Part shown: positions 8,666 through 16,632 of the stretch, piece by piece
How positions within the stretch are numbered: the first letter of the stretch is position 1
Layout: each line of letters begins with the position of its first letter
Assembly: GCF_004792295.1 (NCBI RefSeq)
Contig: NZ_SRRY01000001.1
Coordinates: 1,746,501-1,810,500, forward strand
From: Pseudoalteromonas sp. MEBiC 03607
Lineage (GTDB): Bacteria > Pseudomonadota > Gammaproteobacteria > Enterobacterales > Alteromonadaceae
Length of the DNA stretch: 64,000 nucleotides
Direction of reading: 5' to 3'
Notes under the pieces: generated by a model
What the model saw: the letters and a program-made list of their open reading frames with translations, nothing else
Databases searched by the model: none
Told to the model about the DNA's origin: nothing
Translations under genes and position numbers: made by a program

Positions 8666-9422
8666 AGTTCAACAATTTCTGTGTTACTTTAGATTGTGGG
8701 TCTTGGAAAATTGCTTCGGTTTGGCCGTATTCAACAATCTCGCCGTGATCAAGTACTACGAGCTGGTCGCTGATGTGGCGCACCAGACTTAGATGATGGG
8801 TAATAAGCACATAGCTAAGTCCAGTATCTTTTTGTAGGCGTAGTAATAAGTTTACCGTTTGTGCGCGCACAGAAGGGTCTAGAGACGATAACGCTTCATC
8901 AAGCACTACAACCTTGGGATCTAAAATTAAAGCCCGTGCAAGTGCTATACGTTGCAATTGGCCACTACTAAACATGTGTGGGTAATAATGTTGATGATCT
9001 AACAGCAAGCCCACTTTTGCGAGGGTTTGTTTTATTTTTTCTTCTCGCTCATCTTTGTTTAAATCAGTGTTGTACTGTAAACAATCGTTCAGCATGTCGC
9101 CGATAGTTAAACCCGGATTTAATGACGCCTCAGAATCTTGGAAAATCAAGCGAATGTGGCGGCAGTCGTTATCACGTATACCATCATTTTCTATAATATT
9201 ACCATCGAGCAATATCTGTCCTTTATCGGCACTGTCAGCGCCCGCTAATAACTTTGCAAGAGTACTTTTGCCTGAGCCGGTTTCACCGATAATAGCAATG
9301 GTCTCACCTTGGCTTAAGCAAAACGAAATATCTTTTAAAACAGAAAAGCGTTTTCGAGCAAACAAACCTGCTCGCAAGTTAAAACTTTTCGATAACGCTT
9401 GAACTTTTAGCAGCGGTTGCAT
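8661..9422 (-). CDS. sapF: Peptide ABC transporter ATP-binding protein SapF
   Basis: This is one of the two ATPases of the SapABCDF importer, linked in enterics to antimicrobial-peptide resistance, haem and putrescine or potassium traffic. The 253-residue protein has Walker A GETGSGKS (46-53) and Walker B 'KVVVLDEALSSLD'. The signature 'FSSGQLQR' departs from LSGGQ. The start overlaps the last base of the sapD stop (TAATG), showing tight coupling. It is the last gene of the minus-strand sapABCDF operon. The degenerate signature also occurs in enteric SapF, so it is a family trait rather than decay. Confidence 0.9.
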   Translation of the reverse strand: MQPLLKVQALSKSFNLRAGLFARKRFSVLKDISFCLSQGETIAIIGETGSGKSTLAKLLAGADSADKGQILLDGNIIENDGIRDNDCRHIRLIFQDSEASLNPGLTIGDMLNDCLQYNTDLNKDEREEKIKQTLAKVGLLLDHQHYYPHMFSSGQLQRIALARALILDPKVVVLDEALSSLDPSVRAQTVNLLLRLQKDTGLSYVLITHHLSLVRHISDQLVVLDHGEIVEYGQTEAIFQDPQSKVTQKLLNC

Positions 9423-10414
9423 TATTTCATCGCCTTAATTAACGGAAAATGACAGGCATAACTGTGACTATGGTGTTTAGTTAATTTTGGTGTAACCACA
9501 CACTCTTTTTGCGCTTGCGGACAGCGCGGCCCTAATCGGCAGCCTATTGGTAAATGCTGCAATGTAGGTATTGTGCCTTTAAGCGCATAAAAAGGTTCTT
9601 TATGAGCAAGGCCTTGTTCGTAGTCAGGTAAGCTTTTTAATAGCGCTTGTGTATAGGGGTGATGTGGCTGGCTAAAAATACGGTTCGTCGGGCCTGCTTC
9701 AACCATTTGTCCGCAGTACAAAACATGCATACCGTGAGACCACTCAATAATCTCTTCAAGTTCGTGTGAGATCATCAAAATCGACATATTCTTTAGCTGA
9801 TTCAAGCTTTTTAATAGTCTAAATACTTGCGCACGCGTGGTGCTCTCAAGGGCGGTAGTTGGCTCATCGGCAATCAATAGTTTTGGGGTACGCGCAATGG
9901 CCATGGCAATCATCACTTTTTGACAAATACCTTCAGAGAGCTCATGAGGGTAGCTGTCGAGTACCTTTTTATGATCTTTAATACCTACCTTGTGGATTAA
10001 CGCTTTTACTCTGTCTTTACGCTGTTTATTACGTTTTAAGAAAAAGCCACTGGTCGCTTGTGTAGGTAAAGTTTCGGCAATTTGGTCAAATATTTTAGCA
10101 GTTGGGTCAAGGCAGCGGCTTGGATCTTGGTAAATCATTGCAATGTCTTGACCAACTAGTTTACGGCGCTGTTCGTTTGATAAACGCATTAAGTCAACAC
10201 CACGCCAGTGCATGCGATCAGCCGTAATATGCCAACGTTTATTTAGTACGCCGACGATAGCTTTAGCGATGAGACTTTTACCTGAACCTGATTCACCAAC
10301 TAATGCGTGTACTTCACCTTCTTTTAAGGTCAAACTGACCCTATCAACCGCACGAATAACGGTATCTGAGGTGCGTAACTCTATCGTTAGATTGCGAATG
10401 TCGAGTAATTGCAT
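9422..10414 (-). CDS. sapD: Peptide ABC transporter ATP-binding protein SapD
   Basis: This is the second ATPase of the Sap transporter, of the DppD/OppD type. The 330-residue protein has Walker A GESGSGKS near residue 40 and Walker B 'PKLLIADEPTTALE'. The unusual signature 'LSEGICQKVMIA' resembles the SapD-specific form in E. coli. It ends with the oligopeptide/dipeptide-transporter C-terminal extension 'GCRLGPRCPQAQKEC', whose cysteines recall the iron-sulfur-binding extension of this subfamily. Only two bases separate it from sapC, and it overlaps sapF by one base. It works with SapB and SapC at the cytoplasmic face of the inner membrane. Confidence 0.92.
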   Translation of the reverse strand: MQLLDIRNLTIELRTSDTVIRAVDRVSLTLKEGEVHALVGESGSGKSLIAKAIVGVLNKRWHITADRMHWRGVDLMRLSNEQRRKLVGQDIAMIYQDPSRCLDPTAKIFDQIAETLPTQATSGFFLKRNKQRKDRVKALIHKVGIKDHKKVLDSYPHELSEGICQKVMIAMAIARTPKLLIADEPTTALESTTRAQVFRLLKSLNQLKNMSILMISHELEEIIEWSHGMHVLYCGQMVEAGPTNRIFSQPHHPYTQALLKSLPDYEQGLAHKEPFYALKGTIPTLQHLPIGCRLGPRCPQAQKECVVTPKLTKHHSHSYACHFPLIKAMK

Positions 10415-10416
10415 AG

Positions 10417-11310
10417 TTAGTCGGCCTTACGTTCTTTAAGCACTTGGCGTAACCCATCACCCACTAAATTGGTAGACAGTACCGCTAAAAATAATAATAC
10501 GCCCGGTAAGCCTACAGTCCAAGGGGCAAGGTAAATTAAACCAAGGTTTTCTGCCAAAATTGCTCCCCACTCAGTAGTGGGTGGCTGTGCCCCCAGTTTT
10601 AAAAAGCCAAGTGCCGAGATATCCAAGATGGCTGTAGAGAGCGCCATGGTAAAAATAACCACAATGTGTTCGTAAATGTTCGGAAAGATCCCACGAGCAA
10701 GAATATGCCAGTTTGAAGCGCCATCAAGTTTAAACGCTGTAATGTAGTCTTTGTTGAGTTCTTCAACAATCAAATTACGTACCGAATGAATAAACTGTGG
10801 CAATAAGGCTAAAATAATCGCCCAAACGGTATTCATCAGGCCAGGGCCTAAAATTGCAATAATAATGATGGCTAGTAACAGCGATGGAATTGATAAGGTA
10901 ATATCGAGTAAGTGGTTCAAAAAGCTTGAGCGAATACCACGGCTGATACCCGCAAAGGTGCCCACTAACACGCCAATCACAGTAGTAATTAAGGCCGCAA
11001 CAACCGACAAACCAAAAGTGTAGGTTGCGCCATTCATTAGTCGTGAGAGTACATCCCGGCCTAAATCATCGGTACCTAATAAAAAGCGCACATCGCCGGC
11101 GTCATGCCATGAGGGAGGCAGCAATAGGGCGTCGCTATGTTGTTGATTTACACCATATGGCGCAAGTAATGGTGCTGAAATCGCCAGTAGTGCAAAAGCA
11201 ATAAACAGCCATAAGCCAACAAGGGCTGGGTGATTATTTTTGAATTTCCGCCAAAATCGCGCTAGTGGCGATTTATTCGACTCTTCAGAGAATAAATTAA
11301 ACTTTGCCAT
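10417..11310 (-). CDS. sapC: Peptide ABC transporter permease SapC
   Basis: This inner-membrane permease subunit (297 residues) of the SapABCDF importer belongs to the DppC/OppC family. After a cytoplasmic tail, a first helix ('ALVGLWLFIAFALLAISAPL') precedes a periplasmic loop with 'LLGTDDLGRDVLSRLMNGA', the classical N-terminal DppC-type motif. Five further hydrophobic segments follow. The EAA-like loop that docks the ATPase lies around 'YITAFKLDGASNWHILARGIFPN'. It overlaps sapB by 14 bases and precedes sapD by two bases, so it is part of one transcript. Confidence 0.92.
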   Translation of the reverse strand: MAKFNLFSEESNKSPLARFWRKFKNNHPALVGLWLFIAFALLAISAPLLAPYGVNQQHSDALLLPPSWHDAGDVRFLLGTDDLGRDVLSRLMNGATYTFGLSVVAALITTVIGVLVGTFAGISRGIRSSFLNHLLDITLSIPSLLLAIIIIAILGPGLMNTVWAIILALLPQFIHSVRNLIVEELNKDYITAFKLDGASNWHILARGIFPNIYEHIVVIFTMALSTAILDISALGFLKLGAQPPTTEWGAILAENLGLIYLAPWTVGLPGVLLFLAVLSTNLVGDGLRQVLKERKAD

Positions 11311-12331
11311 GAGCTTGATTCCGCGAGAGTGGGTCGAAAAGGGTATAGGTTAACTCGGCAACGATAGTTGCTAAAATTACAAACATAGACACAGCCAACA
11401 ACCCACCTTGAATTGCGGGGTAATCACGTTGATAAATGCTGTCTATTAACCAACGACCAATGCCCGGCCATGAGAAAATAACTTCGGTGATCATTGCAAG
11501 GGTGATCAAAGTACTAAACTGTAAACCGATTTGTTTGATAACCGGTAAAAGAGCATTACGAAGCGCATGGTGGAGGATTAATTGTGCACGGTTTAAGCCT
11601 TTTGCACGGGCTGTTTTAATGTAGCTTTGATCTAAAACTTTAAGCATAGAGTCACGGGTAAAGCGCACCAGTACGGTGGTTGGGTACATTGCAAGGACAA
11701 TTGTTGGCAGTGTTAGATGATGTAGCGCATCTAAAAATGCCATGCCGTGATAGGGAAAGTCAGTCGCAATAATATCAATAAGAATAAAGCCAGTAACCGG
11801 CTCTATTTCGTAAAGTAAGCCCATGCGACCAGACATAGGAAACCAGCCTAGTTGCAGTGAAAAAACCATGATTAATAGCAGCGCGAGCCAAAACACTGGC
11901 ATCGAATAGCCAATAAGCGTGCCAGAGTTAATCAGTTTATCAGGCCAACGCTTGTAGTAGGCTGATGCTATAATACCGCTTGGCACACCAACGGCCACAG
12001 ATACAAATAACGCATAAAGGCTTAATTCAAGTGTGGCAGGAAATAGGTCTTTTATGTGTTGGAAAACACTCTCTCCAGATGCAAAAGAGACACCCCAATC
12101 GCCCTGAATAATTCGCTCTAAGAATGCAAAATACTGCACCACATAGTTTTCAGTAAAATGAAACCTTTCTTCAAGCGCATTAGTTTGTGAAAAGGTACTG
12201 TTTGTAATACCACTTAAGTTAGTAAGGGCATCACCGGGAAATAAAAAACTTAATGAAAACGTAAAGACGCTCAGAGTCAGCATCATAAACATTAATAGCG
12301 CTAGGCGGCGAAGAATATAATCGAGTATCAT
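11297..12331 (-). CDS. sapB: Peptide ABC transporter permease SapB
   Basis: This inner-membrane permease subunit (344 residues) of the Sap importer belongs to the DppB/OppB family. The N-terminal 'MILDYILRRLALLMFMMLTLSVFTF' segment is the typical first helix, and the EAA-type loop 'SYIKTARAKGLNRAQLILHHALRNALLP' contacts the ATPase. The C-terminal 'WPGIGRWLIDSIYQRDYPAIQGG' block is also family-typical. The ATG shares one base with the sapA stop codon, and the 3' end overlaps sapC by 14 bases. Together these indicate translational coupling through sapABC. Confidence 0.93.
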   Translation of the reverse strand: MILDYILRRLALLMFMMLTLSVFTFSLSFLFPGDALTNLSGITNSTFSQTNALEERFHFTENYVVQYFAFLERIIQGDWGVSFASGESVFQHIKDLFPATLELSLYALFVSVAVGVPSGIIASAYYKRWPDKLINSGTLIGYSMPVFWLALLLIMVFSLQLGWFPMSGRMGLLYEIEPVTGFILIDIIATDFPYHGMAFLDALHHLTLPTIVLAMYPTTVLVRFTRDSMLKVLDQSYIKTARAKGLNRAQLILHHALRNALLPVIKQIGLQFSTLITLAMITEVIFSWPGIGRWLIDSIYQRDYPAIQGGLLAVSMFVILATIVAELTYTLFDPLSRNQAHGKV

Positions 12332-13938
12332 TATTCTTTCCTCGCATTAGCCAGTGATATACCGCCAAACGGGCTTAAATTGATACCTTTAACATCGCTA
12401 CTTGCAGCTTGAAAGCGCATACCATGGGCTATCGGTAAAATAGGAAGTTCTTGCACGATAATACGCTGTGCCTGATTATAAAATTGCTTACGCTTTTCCA
12501 AATCAGTGGTATCAAGCGCTTGGGTCAGTAATAAATCGAATTCAGGGTTACACCAGTTAGCTGGGTTTTTACCGCTAAAGGTAGCAGTACAACTTAATAA
12601 TGGACTCATAAAGTTATCAGGGTCAGGAGTGTCGGCAGCCCAGCCCAGTAAAACGCTGTCGTGGCGGTGTTCACCAACCCGTTGTAAAAAAGTATTCCAC
12701 TCGTACTCGACGATATTAACGTTCACACCAATTTTGCGTAAATCGCTTTGCATTAGCTCTGCCATTTTACGAGCGTTGGGATTATAAATACGGCTTACCG
12801 GCATGGCCCAAATATTCATATCAAAGCCATTTTTATAGCCAGCTTCGGCGAGTAATGTTTTGGCAAGTGCAGGGTTAAATTCAGGCATGGCTTTTTGCGC
12901 TTCAAATGCCCAAGAGGCCGGAGGCAGTAATGACTGCGCCTTAATGCCGTTGCCGTAATAAACCGCTTGCATTATTTTGTCGATATCGATGGCACTGGCC
13001 AGAGCTTGACGAACGCGTACGTCATCAAAAGGTGGTCGCTCAGTGTTAAAGGCCCAATAACCAATATTTAAGTTTTGCTCTTTTTGAACAGTGATGTCGT
13101 CTCGCTGCGATAAAATACTCAACTGTGCACTGCTTGGGTGCGCAGTTACATCGCATTCTTTAGTGAGCATTTTCGCAACCCGTGTTGTGCCGTTTGGTGT
13201 TATGTCATACACCAATTGCTCAAGTACTACTGGGTGTTTCCAATAATCGGGATGACGATAATAGCGAATTAGACGATCGCGACGATACTCTTTGTATACA
13301 TAAGGGCCGGTACCCACTGGGTATTGGTCAAATAAGTTTTCTTGGTTTCGTGCTTTAAGCTGCATGGCGTATTCTTCAGATAACACCACGGCAAAATCGG
13401 TTGCAAGATTGGCTAAAAAGCTGCTTTCAGCATTATAGAGCTCAAACCGTACTTGATAATCAGAAACACGGACTATGCGACGAATTAGCTGATCAATACC
13501 CACACTTTGAAAATAAGGGTAACTGGCATCGCCAACAAAGTGATAAGGGTTGTATACGTCAAATAGGCGACTGAAGGTAAAAATAACGTCGTCAGCATTA
13601 AACTCCCGAGTAGGAGTGAAGTATTTTGTAGTATGAAACTTTACCCCTTTACGAAGTGTAAAGGTAATGGCTTTACCATCAGGACTAATTTTCCAATCAC
13701 TTGCCAACTCAGGCTGAAACTCAGCGGTGACAGGATCAATACTCAGCAAGCGGTCATACAACTGATTAGCGATAATATCGATAGTCGAACCTGTCGTTGT
13801 AACTTGCGGATTAAACGACACAGGGTTTGCTTCAGCGCAATAGACTAAGCCCTGGTTTTTTTGTTCTGTGGTTTTTTCTTCGCTGTCTAGGCAGCCGACT
13901 AAGCACACCAAAGACAAAGCAAGTAACGGTTTAAACAC
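12331..13938 (-). CDS. sapA: Peptide ABC transporter substrate-binding lipoprotein SapA
   Basis: This periplasmic solute-binding protein (535 residues, SBP family 5) captures substrate for SapBCDF. The N-terminus 'MFKPLLALSLVCLVGC' is a lipoprotein signal with Cys16 in an LVGC lipobox, so here it is probably membrane-anchored. Family motifs include 'YDRLLSIDPVTAEFQPELA', 'WKISPDGKAITFTLRKGVKFH' and 'ALASAIDIDKIM'. It is the first sap gene and lies 15 bp downstream of pspF on the same strand, so pspF readthrough may contribute to expression. The actual ligand (peptide, haem or polyamine) cannot be told from sequence. Confidence 0.9.
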   Translation of the reverse strand: MFKPLLALSLVCLVGCLDSEEKTTEQKNQGLVYCAEANPVSFNPQVTTTGSTIDIIANQLYDRLLSIDPVTAEFQPELASDWKISPDGKAITFTLRKGVKFHTTKYFTPTREFNADDVIFTFSRLFDVYNPYHFVGDASYPYFQSVGIDQLIRRIVRVSDYQVRFELYNAESSFLANLATDFAVVLSEEYAMQLKARNQENLFDQYPVGTGPYVYKEYRRDRLIRYYRHPDYWKHPVVLEQLVYDITPNGTTRVAKMLTKECDVTAHPSSAQLSILSQRDDITVQKEQNLNIGYWAFNTERPPFDDVRVRQALASAIDIDKIMQAVYYGNGIKAQSLLPPASWAFEAQKAMPEFNPALAKTLLAEAGYKNGFDMNIWAMPVSRIYNPNARKMAELMQSDLRKIGVNVNIVEYEWNTFLQRVGEHRHDSVLLGWAADTPDPDNFMSPLLSCTATFSGKNPANWCNPEFDLLLTQALDTTDLEKRKQFYNQAQRIIVQELPILPIAHGMRFQAASSDVKGINLSPFGGISLANARKE

Positions 13939-13953
13939 CTGATTAGCCTCTAA

Positions 13954-15030
13954 CTATTGCTGCTGATCTAATAAATTGTATTTTTTCAAATAGCCACGTA
14001 ATTGATGATACGTTAATTCTAAGTGTTCTGCAGTTTTCTTTTGATTAAATTGGCTATGTTCGAGTGCTTTTTTGATCACATCTATCTCAAAGTCATTTGA
14101 TAGCTGTTTTAAATTACAAGGAAATTGAATTTCAGGTTTATTCAGTGTCACCGTTTCTTGATTTTGAACTGTAGCAATAGGGGCAGCATGTTCGACACTA
14201 GCAACTGGAGCACTTGCAACTGCAGCTTTAACCCGTTGTTTAGGTCTAAATTTACTCGCGAATGGGTCTAAAATAATCTGGTGAACGGGAATATGTTCAT
14301 TACCATGGCGATATAAGCTACGTTCAACCACATTCTTCAACTCACGGATATTACCGGGCCACTCATAAGATTGCAGTGTTTCGATGGCGCTACGAGTAAA
14401 GCCACTGAATAGCTCCCATTCAAGGTCACGAGCCATATTAATTGCAAATTGTTCTGCCAATAGCATGATATCTTCTTGGCGTTCACGAAGTGGAGGCAAG
14501 GTAATAACATCAAAGGCAAGACGGTCAAGTAAGTCGCTTCTAAATTCGCCTTGTTCAGCAAGGGTTGGTAAGTCTTCATTGGTGGCACACACTAAACGAG
14601 TATCTACTTTAACCGTTTGCTTACCACCAACGCGTTCAAATTCGCCATATTCAATAACGCGTAGAAGTTTTTCTTGCACCATTGCAGAGGTATTGGCTAA
14701 TTCATCAAGGAATAGCGTACCGCCGTTAGCACGCTCAAAGCGGCCTTCGTGACGTTTGCTAGCACCGGTAAACGCGCCGCTTTCATGACCAAATAATTCG
14801 CTTTCGAGCAGGTTTTCGTTAAGCGCTGCACAGTTAAGCTTTATATAGTTTTGATCCCAACGCTTAGATAAAAAGTGCAAACGGGCAGCAATAAGTTCTT
14901 TACCCGTACCGCGCTCACCAATAATAAGGACAGGCTTTTCTAAACTTGCTAGTTGTGAAACTTGATCAAGCACACTTAAAAAACTGTCAGATTGGCCGAG
15001 TAAGTTATCCTGTTGTCGAAATTGGCTCAT
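13954..15030 (-). CDS. pspF: Psp operon transcriptional activator PspF (sigma-54 enhancer-binding protein)
   Basis: This AAA+ bacterial enhancer-binding protein remodels sigma-54 RNA polymerase at psp promoters. Like E. coli PspF it lacks a receiver or sensor domain and starts directly with the AAA+ module: Walker A GERGTGKE, the sigma-54-contacting GAFTGA loop in 'HESGAFTGASKRHEGRF', and 'NGGTLFLDEL'. A linker of about 60 residues precedes the Fis-type helix-turn-helix 'NQKKTAEHLELTYHQLRGYL'. At 358 residues it is longer than E. coli PspF (325) because of this linker. It is divergent from pspA, and PspA is known to inhibit it by direct binding. Confidence 0.95.
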   Translation of the reverse strand: MSQFRQQDNLLGQSDSFLSVLDQVSQLASLEKPVLIIGERGTGKELIAARLHFLSKRWDQNYIKLNCAALNENLLESELFGHESGAFTGASKRHEGRFERANGGTLFLDELANTSAMVQEKLLRVIEYGEFERVGGKQTVKVDTRLVCATNEDLPTLAEQGEFRSDLLDRLAFDVITLPPLRERQEDIMLLAEQFAINMARDLEWELFSGFTRSAIETLQSYEWPGNIRELKNVVERSLYRHGNEHIPVHQIILDPFASKFRPKQRVKAAVASAPVASVEHAAPIATVQNQETVTLNKPEIQFPCNLKQLSNDFEIDVIKKALEHSQFNQKKTAEHLELTYHQLRGYLKKYNLLDQQQ

Positions 15031-15153
15031 ATTCCCTAACTCTTAGTCATTTTTACTAAGATCTAGTGTATTTCATTATCTTTGAGAACTAAAGAAATTT
15101 ATAAATTTAGTTTAACTATTTGAATTTATTTGGTTATTCTAGGTTTATAAAAG

Positions 15154-15170
15154 TTGGCAAGCATATTGAT
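15154..15170 (+). promoter_or_regulatory. Sigma-54 promoter of pspABC
   Basis: TTGGCAAGCATATTGAT has the -24 TGGCA and -12 TTG elements with GG-N10-G spacing, closely resembling the E. coli pspA promoter, which also lacks the canonical -12 C. It lies 48 bp before pspA and is divergent from pspF, its expected activator. The AT-rich stretch 15061-15150, including the palindrome AAATTTATAAATTT at 15095-15108, is a plausible place for PspF binding. Confidence 0.8.
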
Positions 15171-15218
15171 ACTAGATATACCAACTGATTAAGTTAAAAC
15201 ACCAAAGAGGTAAATGTT

Positions 15219-15881
15219 ATGGGAATTTTTTCACGTTTTGCAGACATCGTTAATTCTAATATCAATGCCATCTTAGATAAAGCAGAAGACCCAGAAAAAA
15301 TGGTTCGCCTGATCATCCAAGAGATGGAAGATACATTAGTAGAAGTTCGCTCTACATCAGCAAAAACACTTGCTGAGAAAAAAGAGCTAGTACGTCGCGT
15401 TGACACGTTAAAAGTTCAAGTTGCAGATTGGCAAGAAAAAGCTGAATTAGCACTCAGTAAAGACCGTGATGATTTAGCACGTGCAGCACTGATTGAAAAG
15501 CAAAAGTCAGCAGATGCAGTTGCAGCAGTTGAAACTGAGCTTGAACATGTAGAGTCTCATATCGAGAAACTACAGCAAGAAGTAAGCACGTTACAAGAGA
15601 AGCTAGCTGATGCAAAAGCGCGTCAAAAAGCAATCATCCTACGCCAACGCTCTGCTGAGTCTCGTCTTGAAGTTAAAAAAGCACTCGACAGCTCAAAAGT
15701 CGAAGACGCTTTAAACCGCTTCGAACGTTACGAAAACAAGATCGATGGTCTAGAATCACAAATAGAGTCTTATGATCTTGGTAAAAAATCATTAGCTGAC
15801 GAAATTGCTGGTCTTCAGCAAGACGAAAAGATTGATGATGAGCTAGCTGAGCTTAAGAAAAAACTAGCAGATAAAAAATAA
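15219..15881 (+). CDS. pspA: Phage shock protein A (PspA/ESCRT-III family)
   Basis: This peripheral inner-membrane protein oligomerises to maintain membrane integrity and the proton motive force, and it inhibits PspF when unstressed. The 220-residue sequence is almost wholly alpha-helical coiled coil. It has an N-terminal amphipathic helix ('MGIFSRFADIVNSNINAILDK') and the signature 'AEDPEKMVRLIIQEMEDTL'. An AAAGAGG ribosome site precedes the ATG. It is the first gene of the pspABC(-ycjXF) unit and is followed by a GC-rich hairpin at 15886-15902. That hairpin could let PspA exceed PspB and PspC in amount. Confidence 0.97.
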   Translation: MGIFSRFADIVNSNINAILDKAEDPEKMVRLIIQEMEDTLVEVRSTSAKTLAEKKELVRRVDTLKVQVADWQEKAELALSKDRDDLARAALIEKQKSADAVAAVETELEHVESHIEKLQQEVSTLQEKLADAKARQKAIILRQRSAESRLEVKKALDSSKVEDALNRFERYENKIDGLESQIESYDLGKKSLADEIAGLQQDEKIDDELAELKKKLADKK

Positions 15882-15885
15882 TAAA

Positions 15886-15902
15886 TGGGGGCGTGTCCCC
15901 CA
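15886..15902 (+). promoter_or_regulatory. Hairpin between pspA and pspB
   Basis: TGGGGG (15886-15891) pairs with CCCCCA (15897-15902) around a five-base loop, starting five bases after the pspA stop. The lack of a T-run argues against a terminator. A 3'-end stabiliser raising PspA over downstream gene products is the natural reading. Confidence 0.6.
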
Positions 15903-15938
15903 ATGCTTAAACACATGACGGATTGACAGGAGAGTAGC

Positions 15939-16172
15939 ATGTTTGATGCAGAAGTTTTGATGGCACCCATTATCGTTTTTATGGTGGTTGTTGCCCCACT
16001 TTGGTTAATTTTACATTACCGTAGTAAAAAGCAAGTTAGCCAAGGTTTAAGTGAACATGAGCACCGCCAATTATTAGAGCTTGCACAAAAAGCAGACAAA
16101 ATGGCAGAGCGTGTTGAAACCTTAGAAGCCTTATTAGACCAAGAGGCTCCACAGTGGAGACGTAAAGTATGA
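15939..16172 (+). CDS. pspB: Phage shock protein B
   Basis: This small (77-residue) inner-membrane sensor and co-activator relieves PspA inhibition of PspF together with PspC. It has one N-terminal transmembrane helix at about residues 5-25 ('VLMAPIIVFMVVVAPLWLIL') and a cytoplasmic amphipathic/coiled-coil tail ('LLELAQKADKMAERVETLEALL') that mediates the PspC interaction. AGGAGAG lies before the ATG. It overlaps pspC by four bases (ATGA), so the two membrane sensors are translationally coupled. Confidence 0.95.
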   Translation: MFDAEVLMAPIIVFMVVVAPLWLILHYRSKKQVSQGLSEHEHRQLLELAQKADKMAERVETLEALLDQEAPQWRRKV

Positions 16173-16570
16173 GTACCAAACGCGAATTATTTAGAGACCC
16201 TGAGCGTGGCAAAATAGCAGGTGTATGCGCAGGTATCAGCGATTACTTTAACATGGAGCTTTGGCTGGTACGTATTTTAGTGGTGACAGCAGTACTATTA
16301 TCAGGCGGCCCGTTTATTGTTGTTGCTTATATCGCAGCGTGGTTTATTTTAGATAAAAAACCAACTGAAAAAACAGTGAAAAGCGCAGATAGCATTCACC
16401 AAGACCCGCTTGAAGTAAAATTTAAAGTATGGCAAAAAGGGGAACCACCTCGCCGTGCATTGCAAGACTTAAAAGATCGTCTTGCTCGAGTTGATGGTCG
16501 TTTACAAGAGATGGAACGCTATGTCACATCAACAGAATTTACGGTTAGCCGTGAAATCAACAAACTTTAA
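16169..16570 (+). CDS. pspC: Phage shock protein C
   Basis: This inner-membrane component of the psp stress sensor (133 residues) has the PspC domain 'REPERGKIAGVCAGISDYF'-like region (actual text begins 'RELFRDPERGKIAGVCAG'). A transmembrane helix follows at about 36-62 ('ILVVTAVLLSGGPFIVVAYIAAWFIL'), then a long C-terminal coiled-coil tail ('LKDRLARVDGRLQEMERYV'). It overlaps pspB by four bases, and 62 bp separate it from ycjX. PspC with PspB recruits PspA to the membrane in the enteric model. Confidence 0.93.
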   Translation: MSTKRELFRDPERGKIAGVCAGISDYFNMELWLVRILVVTAVLLSGGPFIVVAYIAAWFILDKKPTEKTVKSADSIHQDPLEVKFKVWQKGEPPRRALQDLKDRLARVDGRLQEMERYVTSTEFTVSREINKL

Positions 16571-16581
16571 AGGATATAAAC

Positions 16582-16622
16582 GCACCTTGTTTGCATCGTG
16601 ATACCCAGCGCAAATAAGGTGC
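16582..16622 (+). promoter_or_regulatory. Hairpin that pairs with the ycjX ribosome binding site
   Basis: GCACCTTGTTTGC (16582-16594) and GCAAATAAGGTGC (16610-16622) are complementary at 12 of 13 positions around a 15-base loop. The right arm contains AAGGTG, the only good Shine-Dalgarno sequence for the ycjX ATG at 16633. Folding would hide it, lowering YcjX/YcjF translation relative to PspABC. Confidence 0.65.
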
Positions 16623-16632
16623 CAGACACTTT

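Noticed and set aside
9045..9100. Degenerate SapF and SapD signature motifs as signs of decay
   Set aside because: Similar deviations occur in functional enteric SapD/SapF; both proteins are full length with intact Walker motifs.
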